Source: an uncultured Prevotellaceae bacterium
GTDB lineage: Bacteria; Bacteroidota; Bacteroidia; Bacteroidales; Bacteroidaceae
Direction of reading: 5' to 3'
Assembly (NCBI GenBank): GCA_946622085.1
Contig: CAMOPD010000004.1
Span: forward strand, 1 to 33,163
DNA length: 33,163 nt
Below, piece by piece: positions 8,929 to 16,699 of this stretch. Both the position numbers and the translations under genes were made by a program. How positions within the stretch are numbered: position 1 is the stretch's first letter; each line of letters opens with the position of its first letter. Below the pieces are notes generated by a model. The model saw only the letters and a program-made list of their open reading frames with translations, did no database searches and was not told where the DNA came from.

Positions 8929-9903
8929 GTGAAGCGGCAGAAAAGATTTCAAAACCGAGTGGCAGAGAGCAAGTTTGCCTTGCCGTTGATGCTCGTCTAT
9001 ACGGTGCTGGTGTGGCTGGCTGGAGGGTTGCTCCATGATGTAGACTTCCGGCTGCCCCTCCAGATAGGGCCCCTCTGGGTGCCCTTTCTTTGCATGCTGT
9101 TGTCGGCTCTGCTGATGGCCGAGCTCAACAACATCAATGCGCTTATCCGCATCTATAGCCGCATGGTGTCGTGCTCGTTTCTTGCCCTCACCTGCATGGC
9201 CGCCTTCCTTTTCCCCTCGCTTCAGGGAGCCATAGCCCAGTTGTGCTTCATTGCCTTCTACATCTGTCTTTTCCACACCTATCAGGACAAGGGAGCCGTG
9301 GGGTGGGCGTTCTATGCCTTTTTCTGTCTCGGCATGGCCAGCACCGTGTTTGTGCACATCCTTTTCTTCCTGCCTTTTGTGTGGTATGTCATGGCGCGCT
9401 ATCTGATGACGCTCAGCTGGCGCACGTTCTGGGCTTCGGTCATAGGCATCGTTGCTCCTTATTGGTTTGTGGTGGTCTATTATCTCTTTACCGACAATCT
9501 GATGGGCTTTGCGCGTCATTTCATGCCGTTGGCCCAGTTTGAGCCACTTTTTGTCTTCGCCCAGGTGGGCGAGCACCGCATCGTCACCTTCTTCTTCATC
9601 GTCTTGCTGGCTTTTGTGGGGATGATTCACTTCTGGCGCAACAGCTTCTACGACAAGATTCGCACGCGCATGCTCTTCAATACGTTCATCATGATGGATC
9701 TGCTCGCCATGATTTTCATCGTCTTGCAGCCGCAGCATAGCGACGTCTTGCTGAAATTCATGATTGTGAATACGGCCCCACTCATCGGCCATTTCATAGC
9801 CCTTACCCGCACCCGCATCACCAATGTGGCATTTTGCGTGATGCTGCTGGTCACGCTATTCCTCACGCTCTATAATCTATGGATACCCTCATTGATTTAC
9901 TGA
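8929..9903 (+). CDS. Polytopic membrane protein of unknown function
   Basis: I do not recognise a named family with certainty. The 324-aa protein starts at GTG 8929, just after an in-frame TAG; no ATG lies nearby until well into the first hydrophobic stretch. A basic N-terminus (MKRQKRFQ) precedes about eight or nine hydrophobic segments separated by short loops, with few charged residues. It is therefore an integral inner-membrane protein. Its 3' end overlaps the start of the YqaA-like gene by 25 nt, which suggests translational coupling and perhaps a shared membrane role. The position after purD suggests co-transcription only. Confidence 0.8.
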   Translation: MKRQKRFQNRVAESKFALPLMLVYTVLVWLAGGLLHDVDFRLPLQIGPLWVPFLCMLLSALLMAELNNINALIRIYSRMVSCSFLALTCMAAFLFPSLQGAIAQLCFIAFYICLFHTYQDKGAVGWAFYAFFCLGMASTVFVHILFFLPFVWYVMARYLMTLSWRTFWASVIGIVAPYWFVVVYYLFTDNLMGFARHFMPLAQFEPLFVFAQVGEHRIVTFFFIVLLAFVGMIHFWRNSFYDKIRTRMLFNTFIMMDLLAMIFIVLQPQHSDVLLKFMIVNTAPLIGHFIALTRTRITNVAFCVMLLVTLFLTLYNLWIPSLIY

Positions 9904-10331
9904 CGAGCTATGGCTATTGGGGCATGCTCATAGCCTCGTTTGTGGCTGGCAGTTTCTTCCCCTTCAGCAGCGAAGCCGTCATGGTCAGTCTTCAGGCAGC
10001 CGGACTTGCCCCCTGGGGGCTGGTTGTCTATGGCACCATAGGCAATGTGCTGGGGAGCCTGTTCAACTATGGCATTGGCCGTCTGGGCCGCCTCGACTGG
10101 ATAGAGCGCTATTTGCACGTGAAGCATGATGACCTCGACCGTGCCCAGCGGTTTCTGGCTGGGCGCGGCGCGTGGATGGGCTTTTTTGCTTTCCTTCCCG
10201 TCATCGGTACAGGCATCTCCATCGTTTTAGGGCTGATGCGTGCCAACTTTCTCGTTGCCATGTTGAGCATAGCCATAGGCAAATTCCTGCGCTATGCTGT
10301 CCTTGTGTGGGGTGCGGGATTGTTGCTTTAG
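9879..10331 (+). CDS. YqaA/DedA-like membrane protein (VTT domain)
   Basis: A 150-aa inner-membrane protein of the SNARE-associated/DedA (VTT) superfamily. It resembles YqaA: a hydrophobic start GYWGMLIASFVAGSFFPFSS, a SEAV motif, the re-entrant GNVLGSLFNYGIGRLGR stretch and a second re-entrant FLPVIGTGISIVLGLMR. DedA-superfamily members transport or scramble phospholipid carriers; for YqaA itself the substrate is unknown. It overlaps the upstream membrane protein by 25 nt and ends 28 nt before the convergent zinc-ribbon gene. Confidence 0.88.
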   Translation: MDTLIDLLTSYGYWGMLIASFVAGSFFPFSSEAVMVSLQAAGLAPWGLVVYGTIGNVLGSLFNYGIGRLGRLDWIERYLHVKHDDLDRAQRFLAGRGAWMGFFAFLPVIGTGISIVLGLMRANFLVAMLSIAIGKFLRYAVLVWGAGLLL

Positions 10332-10359
10332 CGTCGTTTCCTCCCAGATTCTTTTCTCC

Positions 10360-11361
10360 CTATCTATTCATTGCACCGCAGTGGGGGCAAATGCCCTTCT
10401 CGTGCAGTGGCTGGCCGCAATGGCCGCAAATGTAGTTGTCGTGGGAGTCGGATAGATAGGTCTTGACGGCGAAGTAGAAATAGACCACGAGCAACACGTA
10501 GCCTATATAATATAAGGTGAAAACGCTGAAGACAATGTAGTTGACGGCACAGATGGCTCCCAGCCCGCACAAGTAGAGTGCCGCCTCTCCTATGGGAAGC
10601 TTGTGACGCACCACGTCGGCCGTGGCAATGGCCACGATGATGATGGCCCACACCGATACCAGGAACACCGAGAGCAGTGGCGGCACCACGAAGGGGTTGA
10701 GCGTGGGATGGAAGTAGAAGTGGCGCCACATGTCGGGGGCAAAGGTCTGTATCGAGGCGTAGAGTGTAGCCGAAGTGGCCACGAGCAGTGCCAGCAGGGT
10801 GGGGTAGAACGAGTCGATGTCGTTGAAATGCACAATCTTCGCATTGCGCCGGAAAATCATTCTCAGCACATAGGCTACGGCCATGACGCAGATCACCACC
10901 AGGAAGATCAGCATGTGGCTGTCAGAGAATGTGGAGATGAATTGCGAGATGGGGTCGTCGGGGTCGACGCTTTTCAGCAGCTGGCTCTCGTGCACCCATC
11001 CGAAAGTCTGTTGGTCGCGGGCCACTTGCACCCATACGGAGTCTATCGAGTCGGTGGGCAGAATGCGAATGTCGGCCACCACCAGCCGGTCGTGCTCTTT
11101 CACCACGAGCGAGTCGGTGAGCATCTGGTTGACGGCTTCCTCGGGCTGTTGCAACAGCAGCACCAGCGAGTCGGCCTTCACCACAAAGTTGAAGTTCTCG
11201 GTGTAGTGATGCGTCGTGGAGAACGATATAGAGTCCATCTGGCTCTTGGTGAGTTCCATGCCTGCCGGGGCCACGGGCGCGTGCCGGTGATAGCATCCCG
11301 AAAGAATCGTCGTGAGCATACAGGCCACGAGCATCCAGAGCGTTGCATTTCTTTTCGTCAT
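10360..11361 (-). CDS. Lipoprotein with SH3-like domain, several TM helices and C-terminal zinc ribbon
   Basis: A 333-aa protein of unknown function. The N-terminus ends in the lipobox ILSGC (Cys23), so it should be lipidated. Residues about 80-130 (VKEHDRLVVADIRILP... ending QTFGWVHESQLL) look like a bacterial SH3/KOW-type wall- or peptide-binding module. About five hydrophobic segments (roughly 148-295) follow. The extreme C-terminus is a zinc ribbon, CGHCGQPLHEKGICPHCG (CX2C-X9-CX2C). With five TM segments the ribbon would face the cytoplasm and the SH3 domain the periplasm. The start overlaps the stop of the U32 gene by 4 nt (ATGA), so the two are translationally coupled. No known named family was recognised. 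Confidence 0.85.
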   Translation of the reverse strand: MTKRNATLWMLVACMLTTILSGCYHRHAPVAPAGMELTKSQMDSISFSTTHHYTENFNFVVKADSLVLLLQQPEEAVNQMLTDSLVVKEHDRLVVADIRILPTDSIDSVWVQVARDQQTFGWVHESQLLKSVDPDDPISQFISTFSDSHMLIFLVVICVMAVAYVLRMIFRRNAKIVHFNDIDSFYPTLLALLVATSATLYASIQTFAPDMWRHFYFHPTLNPFVVPPLLSVFLVSVWAIIIVAIATADVVRHKLPIGEAALYLCGLGAICAVNYIVFSVFTLYYIGYVLLVVYFYFAVKTYLSDSHDNYICGHCGQPLHEKGICPHCGAMNR

Positions 11362-13289
11362 TTCTCCTTTCCTCCTTTCGCGGTTCCATAGACGTTCATC
11401 TGGCAGTTCTTGCAGTCGAATTCCAGGCGGAATTGCCGCCCGTCGGCCAGTTCAAGGAAGAGCGGCTCCTCCCATTGCGGCGCCCTGCCGCCGTGTCTCA
11501 CGCAGTGGCCCAGGGCAAACCTGATGCAGTAGCGGCACTGCATGAGCAGCGGTTCCCTGCCGCCGCCGGCCAGTTCGAAGGCCGGAGCCATGTCTTTCAG
11601 CCCCTCTTTCTCATAGAAAGCTCTTGCCCTGCTGTTGGCTATATTAAATAGGTAGGGCCTGTTGTAGAGCGCCGACCACGATGAGAGCTGGCTGTCATGG
11701 CTTGCCGCTGCCGGCTGCTGCCGCCCGAGGCCGCTGCCTGCGCTCAGGCGGGTTCCGTCGAGACTGGCGGCCACCACTCTCTGCCGCAATTCGCTGAGCA
11801 GGCTTGAGGGCAGGAAGTAACGGTCGGCCTGGCCTTTGACGACCACCTCGCTGCAGGCAAAGGGCGTTCCGCCCAGTCTCTTCAGCTGATTCACCATATT
11901 GTCGTGTTGAGGCTTCTTTGCCTCCTGATGCTCAAAGCGCGTTTCGGCCTTGCCCCATGCGGCTCCCGACTCGGCGTCGAGCATGGTCAGGCAGAAACCG
12001 TCGCCGGTGGCTTCGAGCACCATCGTCACATCCATCTTCCTTTCGGCCGAATGGCCGCTCAGCAAGCGCTCAAACTCCTGGTCGTTGTTTCTGTAGAGAG
12101 CCATTCCGGGCTTCAGCCCTCTGGGCATGCGCAGCGGGTAGAGGCGGTTGCCCCTGGCACTGTTCACGCGGAAGCCCTCCAGTTGGCGCTCTTCGTTGAT
12201 GAAGCAGAGCCCGTCGCCATTGCCGAAGCTGGCCGTTCCTGCCACCGTGATGGCCGCCCGTCCGTTTTCCCTCTCCATCCATTTCACGTTGCCCACAAAT
12301 TCGCCCATGGCCTTCGGTGTGTCGGGCGAAGCCATGTCGGCCACGCGTCCGTGCAGGAAGTAGTGGGTGAACCCGCGGTTGAACGTCTTGCTGAGGTTCG
12401 GCGTGAAGCCATATGTGCATCGCCCTCGCGAAGCCCTCTTGTAGCGGTCGGGGTGGCGGGCAATGATGCTGTTCAGCCTTTCGCTGTAGGCTGCCACCAC
12501 GTTCTTCACGTACACCTCATCCTTCAGCCGCCCCTCAATCTTGAGCGACGAGGCTCCCGCCAGGAGCAGCTCCTCCAGCGCGTCGGCCTGGCACAGGTCT
12601 TTCAGCGAGAGCCAATAACGCTCGCGGCCGAGCGTGCGCCCCGCATGGTCTTTCAGACTGTACTTCATGCGGCACAGCTGAGCACATTCGCCGCGGTTGG
12701 CACTTCGGCCGAAGCAGTATTGCGAGGCATAGCAGAGCCCCGAATAGCTCACGCAGAGCGCTCCGTGCACAAACACCTCCAGCTCTACGTCGGGCACGGC
12801 CTCATGGATGGCCGCAATCTCGCTTGCAGAGAGCTCCCTGGCCAGCACCACGCGGCTGAAGCCCCTGTCTCTGAGCCACTTCACCTTCTCTGCCGTGCGG
12901 TTGTCTGTCTGCGTGGAGGCGTGCACTCGAGAAGCGGCCCCCAGGGGCGAATCCGCTGACGGCAGATAGCCCATGTCCTGCACCAGAAAGGCATCCACGC
13001 CCGCGTCGGCCAGCGAGCCCATCAGCTCTCGGGCCCGCTGCAGTTCGTCCTCATAGACAATGGTGTTCAGCGTGGCATAGACACGGGCTCCGAAGACGTG
13101 GGCCCGCCGGCAGAGCACGCCGATGTCGGCCACGCTGTTGCCCGCAGCCGCCCGAGCACCGAAGTGCTCAGCGCCTATATACACCGCGTCGGCGCCATGC
13201 TCGATGGCAGCCAGTCCGCAGGCCAGATTTCGTGCCGGAGCCAGCAGCTCAATGGGGCGAGGCCCTGCCGTGCTATCTGATGTCGTCAA
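11358..13289 (-). CDS. U32 family protein (RlhA-like, collagenase/peptidase family)
   Basis: About 644 aa. Recognisable U32 features are IELLAPARN...GADAVYIG at the N-terminus and the signature EVFVHGALCVSYSGLC, followed by the Cys cluster FGRSANRGECAQLC. A long C-terminal extension ends in two further Cys pairs (CRYC, CKNC). Family members of this long type (RlhA) hydroxylate 23S rRNA C2501, while the shorter TrhP types act on tRNA U34; RlhA-like function is inferred from length. The track start (13352) would overlap metA by 80 nt and yields a Thr-rich leader that shadows metA codons. TTG 13289 (17-nt overlap) fits the family start better. It is the middle gene of metA-U32-lipoprotein. Confidence 0.87.
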   Translation of the reverse strand: MTTSDSTAGPRPIELLAPARNLACGLAAIEHGADAVYIGAEHFGARAAAGNSVADIGVLCRRAHVFGARVYATLNTIVYEDELQRARELMGSLADAGVDAFLVQDMGYLPSADSPLGAASRVHASTQTDNRTAEKVKWLRDRGFSRVVLARELSASEIAAIHEAVPDVELEVFVHGALCVSYSGLCYASQYCFGRSANRGECAQLCRMKYSLKDHAGRTLGRERYWLSLKDLCQADALEELLLAGASSLKIEGRLKDEVYVKNVVAAYSERLNSIIARHPDRYKRASRGRCTYGFTPNLSKTFNRGFTHYFLHGRVADMASPDTPKAMGEFVGNVKWMERENGRAAITVAGTASFGNGDGLCFINEERQLEGFRVNSARGNRLYPLRMPRGLKPGMALYRNNDQEFERLLSGHSAERKMDVTMVLEATGDGFCLTMLDAESGAAWGKAETRFEHQEAKKPQHDNMVNQLKRLGGTPFACSEVVVKGQADRYFLPSSLLSELRQRVVAASLDGTRLSAGSGLGRQQPAAASHDSQLSSWSALYNRPYLFNIANSRARAFYEKEGLKDMAPAFELAGGGREPLLMQCRYCIRFALGHCVRHGGRAPQWEEPLFLELADGRQFRLEFDCKNCQMNVYGTAKGGKEK

Positions 13290-14190
13290 TGTTGTATGGG
13301 GTTTCTTGATACACGTAGTAGTTGATCCAGTTGTTGTAGAGCAGGTTGGCATGGGCGCGCCACGTCACCCTCGGCCCCAGCTCGGGCCGGTCGTCGCGAT
13401 AGTAGTTCTGGGGCATCTCCACGTCGTCGCGAACGTCTTTGTCGCGGCGGTATTCGCGGTCCAGCGTGTCGGGGGCATATTCCAGGTGGCCCGTGATGAA
13501 GAACTCCCTTCCGCCGCGCGCCATCACCATGCTCACCCCGCTCTCCTCGCCCTCGGCCAGGATGGTGAGCTCGCCGTGGGCGGCAATGTCGGCCCTGTGC
13601 ACCTCGGTATGTCGGCTGTGCGGCATGCAGAAAGTGTCGTCGAAACCGCGGAAGATGGGCAGTGTGGGCAGCAGCGCCCGCTGCTCAAAGATGCCGAACT
13701 TCTTCTTCTCCAGCGGGTATTTCGGAATGCCATAATAGTAGTACAGACCCGCCTGAGCCGCCCAGCAGATGTAGAGCGTGCTCGTCACGTGGGTCTTGGC
13801 CCAGTCGAATATCTGGCGCATCTCGTCCCAGTAGGTCACCTCCTCAAACGCCATCTGCTCCACGGGTGCGCCCGTGATGATCATCCCGTCGAACTTCTGC
13901 CGGCGCAGTTCGGCAAAATCCTTGTAGAACATCATCATGTGCTCTATCGGCGTGTTCTTGGGCGTGTGGCTCTTCAGCTTCATGAAGTAGATCTCCAGCT
14001 GCAGCGGCGTGTTGGAGAGCAGCCTGATGAGGTCGGTCTCGGTGGTAATCTTCAGCGGCATGAGGTTCAGGATGACAATCTTCAGCGGGCGAATGTCCTG
14101 CGTGGTGGCCCGCGAATGGTCCATCACGAAGATGTTCTCATGCTTCAGCAGCTCAATGGCCGGCAACCGGTCGGGTAGTCTTAGTGGCAT
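13273..14190 (-). CDS. metA: Homoserine O-acetyltransferase of the MetA family
   Basis: A 305-aa cytoplasmic enzyme that activates homoserine for methionine synthesis. The catalytic residues fall at the canonical numbers: Cys142 (YICWAAQ), His235 and Glu237 (FITGHLEY), and Lys47 (LNLMPLK). Residue 111 is Glu (TGAPVE). In characterised MetA proteins Glu111 (Bacillus cereus) gives acetyl-CoA specificity, while Gly111 (E. coli) gives succinyl-CoA. The default label 'homoserine O-succinyltransferase' is therefore probably wrong here. It heads the minus-strand unit; the promoter is TAACTTTG at 14275-14282, leaving a leader of about 80 nt in which I saw no recognisable riboswitch. Confidence 0.95.
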   Translation of the reverse strand: MPLRLPDRLPAIELLKHENIFVMDHSRATTQDIRPLKIVILNLMPLKITTETDLIRLLSNTPLQLEIYFMKLKSHTPKNTPIEHMMMFYKDFAELRRQKFDGMIITGAPVEQMAFEEVTYWDEMRQIFDWAKTHVTSTLYICWAAQAGLYYYYGIPKYPLEKKKFGIFEQRALLPTLPIFRGFDDTFCMPHSRHTEVHRADIAAHGELTILAEGEESGVSMVMARGGREFFITGHLEYAPDTLDREYRRDKDVRDDVEMPQNYYRDDRPELGPRVTWRAHANLLYNNWINYYVYQETPYNIDDIR

Positions 14191-14274
14191 GGCTTCTTAT
14201 CTTGTTTTTATTTTAATCTGTAGCTATCAGTTTCTATGTTAGGTTTCTCCTTCCTTGGTGCTCCTTTCACCGTG

Positions 14275-14282
14275 CAAAGTTA
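14275..14282 (-). promoter_or_regulatory. -7 box of the metA operon
   Basis: TAACTTTG on the minus strand matches TAnnTTTG, about 85 nt before the metA ATG. It is preceded by a long T-run rather than a clear -33 TTTG. Confidence 0.65.
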
Positions 14283-14514
14283 GCAAAAAAAAAACTTAAC
14301 GCGCCATTTCGCCGGCGTTTTCTCCCCTTTTCCCTCCATATTGCCGGCCTATGGGTGGGCAGGAGGCGCTATGAGAGGGGCTCCCGGCTTCAGAATGGCC
14401 GACGAACTAAAGTGGAAAAAGCGCTGACGTCAGAGCTTACAGCAACGTGGGTTCGGCGTAAGATGAGTGTTGGAAATCGTTGCGGGAAAGGAATACTTTG
14501 CAGTATAGGCCCCA

Positions 14515-14760
14515 GAATAAAGGCTTCTCCCTGCCAGGAAAAGTCAAGCGAGCGGGCTGCAAAAACTAAAATCACGACGTGATTCCATGGAATCACGCCA
14601 CGATTCCATAAAATCACGTCACGATTCCATGGAATCACGTCGTGATTTTAGTTTTTCCACGTCGCTCTCTATGTTTTTTCCCGCCTCTGGTGATAGTTGT
14701 GTGCCTTGCCCGCTTTCTTTACCGGGAAACTCTTTGGAAAGCCGCTCGGCGGCATCGCAC
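14515..14760. repeat. Dispersed palindromic element family A, copy 2
   Basis: The core 14562-14655 has the same 27-bp terminal arms as copy 1 (extendable to 28 here), the same 40-nt centre length and the same 21-bp units, with a few changes such as CACGCCACG. The flanks align with copy 1 over about 50 bp on the left (AATAAAGGCTTCTCCCTGCC) and about 100 bp on the right (TCTGGTGATAGTTGTGTGCC). The element occupies the centre of the 1.2-kb gap between metA and lacI. In the rest of 14283-15140 I see no convincing gene. Confidence 0.9.
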
Positions 14761-15140
14761 AGAATGCTTGACTCGGATTCGCGTCACTGTGCATTGCCTC
14801 AAAAACGGAGAAGCGTGCACAGAGGGTGAAGAAAAGTGCCTGCTGACGGGGAGAGAGCTGCGGGGTTACGGGTTTCGGTCGGCCTCCTTTTTCTTTATTG
14901 ATGTCTGGGGAGTAACTGCCTGACTGTCTTGTTGCCAGAGTGAAGCGAAAAAAGGGAAACAAGCGCATAGCCATGACAGCCGTCGGTGGCCAATGGCGAC
15001 GCGCTGAAAACTGGGGCCTGGAAGCCTGGACAACGCCATTAGCCGACGCTGAGGAAAAGAGGAGCAAGAAAAAAGGCGGGATTGTTCTCGTGCCATTATG
15101 AGGCAGCGAAGCAGGTTAAAGCGTTGATGGGGAGGGCAGA

Positions 15141-15265
15141 AAACAAAAAACCAAGAATGTTTCGCAACATCCTTGGCTCGTTTCTAACTAACTTATTATC
15201 AACTATTCATTACTCTTACGTTGCTTTATGATTTTACAAATGTGTCTGATTGTGAGCAATTTTCT
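15141..15265 (-). ncRNA. Candidate small RNA divergent from lacI
   Basis: A minus-strand -7 box (TAATTTTG, 15271-15278) is followed about 90 nt downstream by a hairpin with 11-nt arms (CCAAGGATGTT / AACATTCTTGG, loop GCGA, one mismatch) and a U-tract (TTTTTTGTTT, 15150-15141). The stretch between is crowded with stop codons in all frames and has no ORF. Predicted length is about 125 nt. I did not recognise an Rfam family with certainty. Confidence 0.45.
15151..15176 (-). terminator. Intrinsic terminator of the candidate small RNA
   Basis: An 11-nt-arm stem (one mismatch, 4-nt loop), followed on the minus strand by TTTTTTGTTT. On the plus strand the stem is preceded by A's and followed by CTCGTTTCT, a much weaker terminator, so the minus orientation is favoured. 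Confidence 0.65.
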
Positions 15266-15270
15266 GTGTG

Positions 15271-15278
15271 CAAAATTA
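15271..15278 (-). promoter_or_regulatory. -7 box of the candidate small RNA
   Basis: TAATTTTG on the minus strand matches TAnnTTTG exactly; upstream there is only a partial -33 (TTGC). It points away from lacI. Confidence 0.5.
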
Positions 15279-15322
15279 CTCGTTTCCACACGTTCGGGCA
15301 ATAAAAAAGATGAAAAAAAACA

Positions 15323-15336
15323 CGTAAACGTTTGCG
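15323..15336. promoter_or_regulatory. LacI/PurR-type operator overlapping the lacI -33 box
   Basis: CGTAAACGTTTGCG is a 14-bp palindrome with one mismatch and differs by one base from the PurR-type consensus CGCAAACGTTTGCG. Its right half contains the TTTG of the -33 element (15331-15334), so a bound repressor would block the promoter. Confidence 0.75.
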
Positions 15337-15361
15337 AAACGCCGAAAAATGATTACTTTTG
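15331..15361 (+). promoter_or_regulatory. Promoter of the lacI-family gene
   Basis: TTTG (15331-15334), a 19-nt spacer and TACTTTTG (15354-15361) match the full Bacteroidetes -33/-7 consensus, 28 nt before the ATG. It is the best promoter match in the window. Confidence 0.85.
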
Positions 15362-15389
15362 CAAGTGAAAGACTTAAAAAGCGAGTTGA

Positions 15390-16415
15390 ATGGCTAACCG
15401 CAGACGTACTTCCTTGAAAGATTTAGCAGAAGAGCTGGGGGTGAGCATTGCGACGGTGTCGCGTGCGCTGAGAAACAGCCATGAGGTGGGTGCTGACATG
15501 AAGCAGAAAGTGCAGGCGCTTGCCAAGAAGCTGAACTATCGGCCTAACCCCTTCGCCCAGAGCCTGCGTCGCGAGGCGCCGCGGATGATAGGCGTGGTGG
15601 TTCCCAATCTGGTGACCCACTACTATGCTGCGGTGCTCGACGGCATTGAGGAGACGGCTCGCAAGGCGGGCTATTCGGTGATCAGTGCCAACAGCCATGA
15701 GGATCATGTGCGCGAAGAGGCGGCAGTAGACAATTTCGTCAGTCTGCACGTGGAGGGCATCATTGCCTGTCTGGCACAAGACACGGTGGACTATTCTCAT
15801 TTCGTTGAGATCAACGATATGGGCATTCCGCTGGTTTTCTTCGCGCGTACGTGTCTGCCGGAGCTCTTCTCGTCGGTGACGGCCAACGGCGACGAGGCCG
15901 CCCAGCGGGCCACCGACCATCTGATAGACACAGGCAGCCGCCGCGTGGCCTTCATTGGCGGGCCCAACCATCTTGACATGGTGCGCCGCAGGAAGCATGG
16001 CTATCTGGAGTCGCTGCGCGAGCATGGCATAAGCATCGACCGCACGCTCGTGGTGTGCGGCAAGATAGACTACGACGTGGCCAAGGAGGCCACCGTCCGT
16101 CTGCTCAGCCGCGACGACCGCCCCGACGCCATACTGGCCTTCAACGACATCATCACCTATGCTGCCTTCGACGCCATCAAGGACATGGGGCTGCGCATAC
16201 CGCAGGACGTGGCCATCATAGGATTTACCGAGGGCAACACGTCGGCATTCGTCACTCCCAGGCTGACGGCCATCATGGACCAGTCGTTCCTCACGGGCCA
16301 GAAGGCATGCGAGTTGTTGCTCAGGAATATTCAGGGCGACAAGCGTATATATAAAGAGGTGGTGCCAATGACGCTGAAGATAAGGGAAAGCTCAGACAAG
16401 GGGAGAGGAAAGTGA
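15390..16415 (+). CDS. LacI-family transcriptional regulator
   Basis: A 341-aa DNA-binding regulator. The N-terminal helix-turn-helix is SLKDLAEELGVSIATVSRAL and the hinge region LNYRPNPFAQSLRR. A periplasmic-binding-protein-like effector domain (about 60-335) begins MIGVVVPNLVTHYYAAVLDG and carries the conserved ending IIGFTEGNTSAFVTPRLTAI. The effector is unknown; sugars or nucleobases are typical. The palindrome on its own promoter suggests negative autoregulation. It lies just upstream of the glycan locus in the same orientation, but I found no second copy of the operator at the susC promoter, so control of the PUL is not supported by sequence. Confidence 0.93.
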   Translation: MANRRRTSLKDLAEELGVSIATVSRALRNSHEVGADMKQKVQALAKKLNYRPNPFAQSLRREAPRMIGVVVPNLVTHYYAAVLDGIEETARKAGYSVISANSHEDHVREEAAVDNFVSLHVEGIIACLAQDTVDYSHFVEINDMGIPLVFFARTCLPELFSSVTANGDEAAQRATDHLIDTGSRRVAFIGGPNHLDMVRRRKHGYLESLREHGISIDRTLVVCGKIDYDVAKEATVRLLSRDDRPDAILAFNDIITYAAFDAIKDMGLRIPQDVAIIGFTEGNTSAFVTPRLTAIMDQSFLTGQKACELLLRNIQGDKRIYKEVVPMTLKIRESSDKGRGK

Positions 16416-16480
16416 AGAGTGAAATGTGAAGAGTTAAGAGGGAAGAATGAAGAGGGAAAAGAGAAGAGGGAAATGTGATT
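16416..16480. repeat. Purine-rich simple repeat after lacI
   Basis: Irregular tandem copies of GAAGAGGGAAA/GAAGAGTGAAATGTG fill the start of the 284-nt gap between lacI and susC. The rest of the gap holds the susC promoter and leader. Confidence 0.7.
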
Positions 16481-16562
16481 GATAGAGGAAAGGGATGCGC
16501 CGGGAGGACCGGCCATCGTTGAATCTCTTGATGTTTTCATTACGATTCAGTCCACGTAGGTG

Positions 16563-16582
16563 GTTAATAAGTATTAACTTTG
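16563..16582 (+). promoter_or_regulatory. susC promoter with overlapping palindrome
   Basis: TAACTTTG (16575-16582) matches the -7 consensus about 118 nt before the susC ATG. The -33 region has no TTTG, as expected of an activator-dependent promoter. The palindrome GTTAATA-AG-TATTAAC (16563-16578, perfect 7-bp arms) overlaps the first half of the -7 box. Confidence 0.6.
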
Positions 16583-16699
16583 CACTTTAATAATAACTGA
16601 CTTATTGGTCGGCCATGGAAAAACATTACCTAAAGAGAAATATGGGCTTGCAGAACAATAATTATTAACCAAATAAAAAACGAACAAAAAAGTGTATCT

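Noticed and set aside
14191-14274. SAM riboswitch in the metA leader
   Set aside because: The leader is only about 80 nt and I could not fold a known SAM aptamer from it; only a 4-bp GGTG/CACC stem is evident.
14390-14829. Small ORFs in both family A elements sharing similar peptides (MIPWNRDVI..., MESRRDFSF...)
   Set aside because: The 21-bp unit is a multiple of three, so frames stay open by construction. Differences between the copies fall mostly at codon positions that change the amino acid, so the similarity reflects DNA homology, not coding.
15390-16415. LacI protein as direct regulator of the PUL
   Set aside because: No second copy of its operator was seen at the susC, HTCS or GH31 promoters; only proximity supports it.
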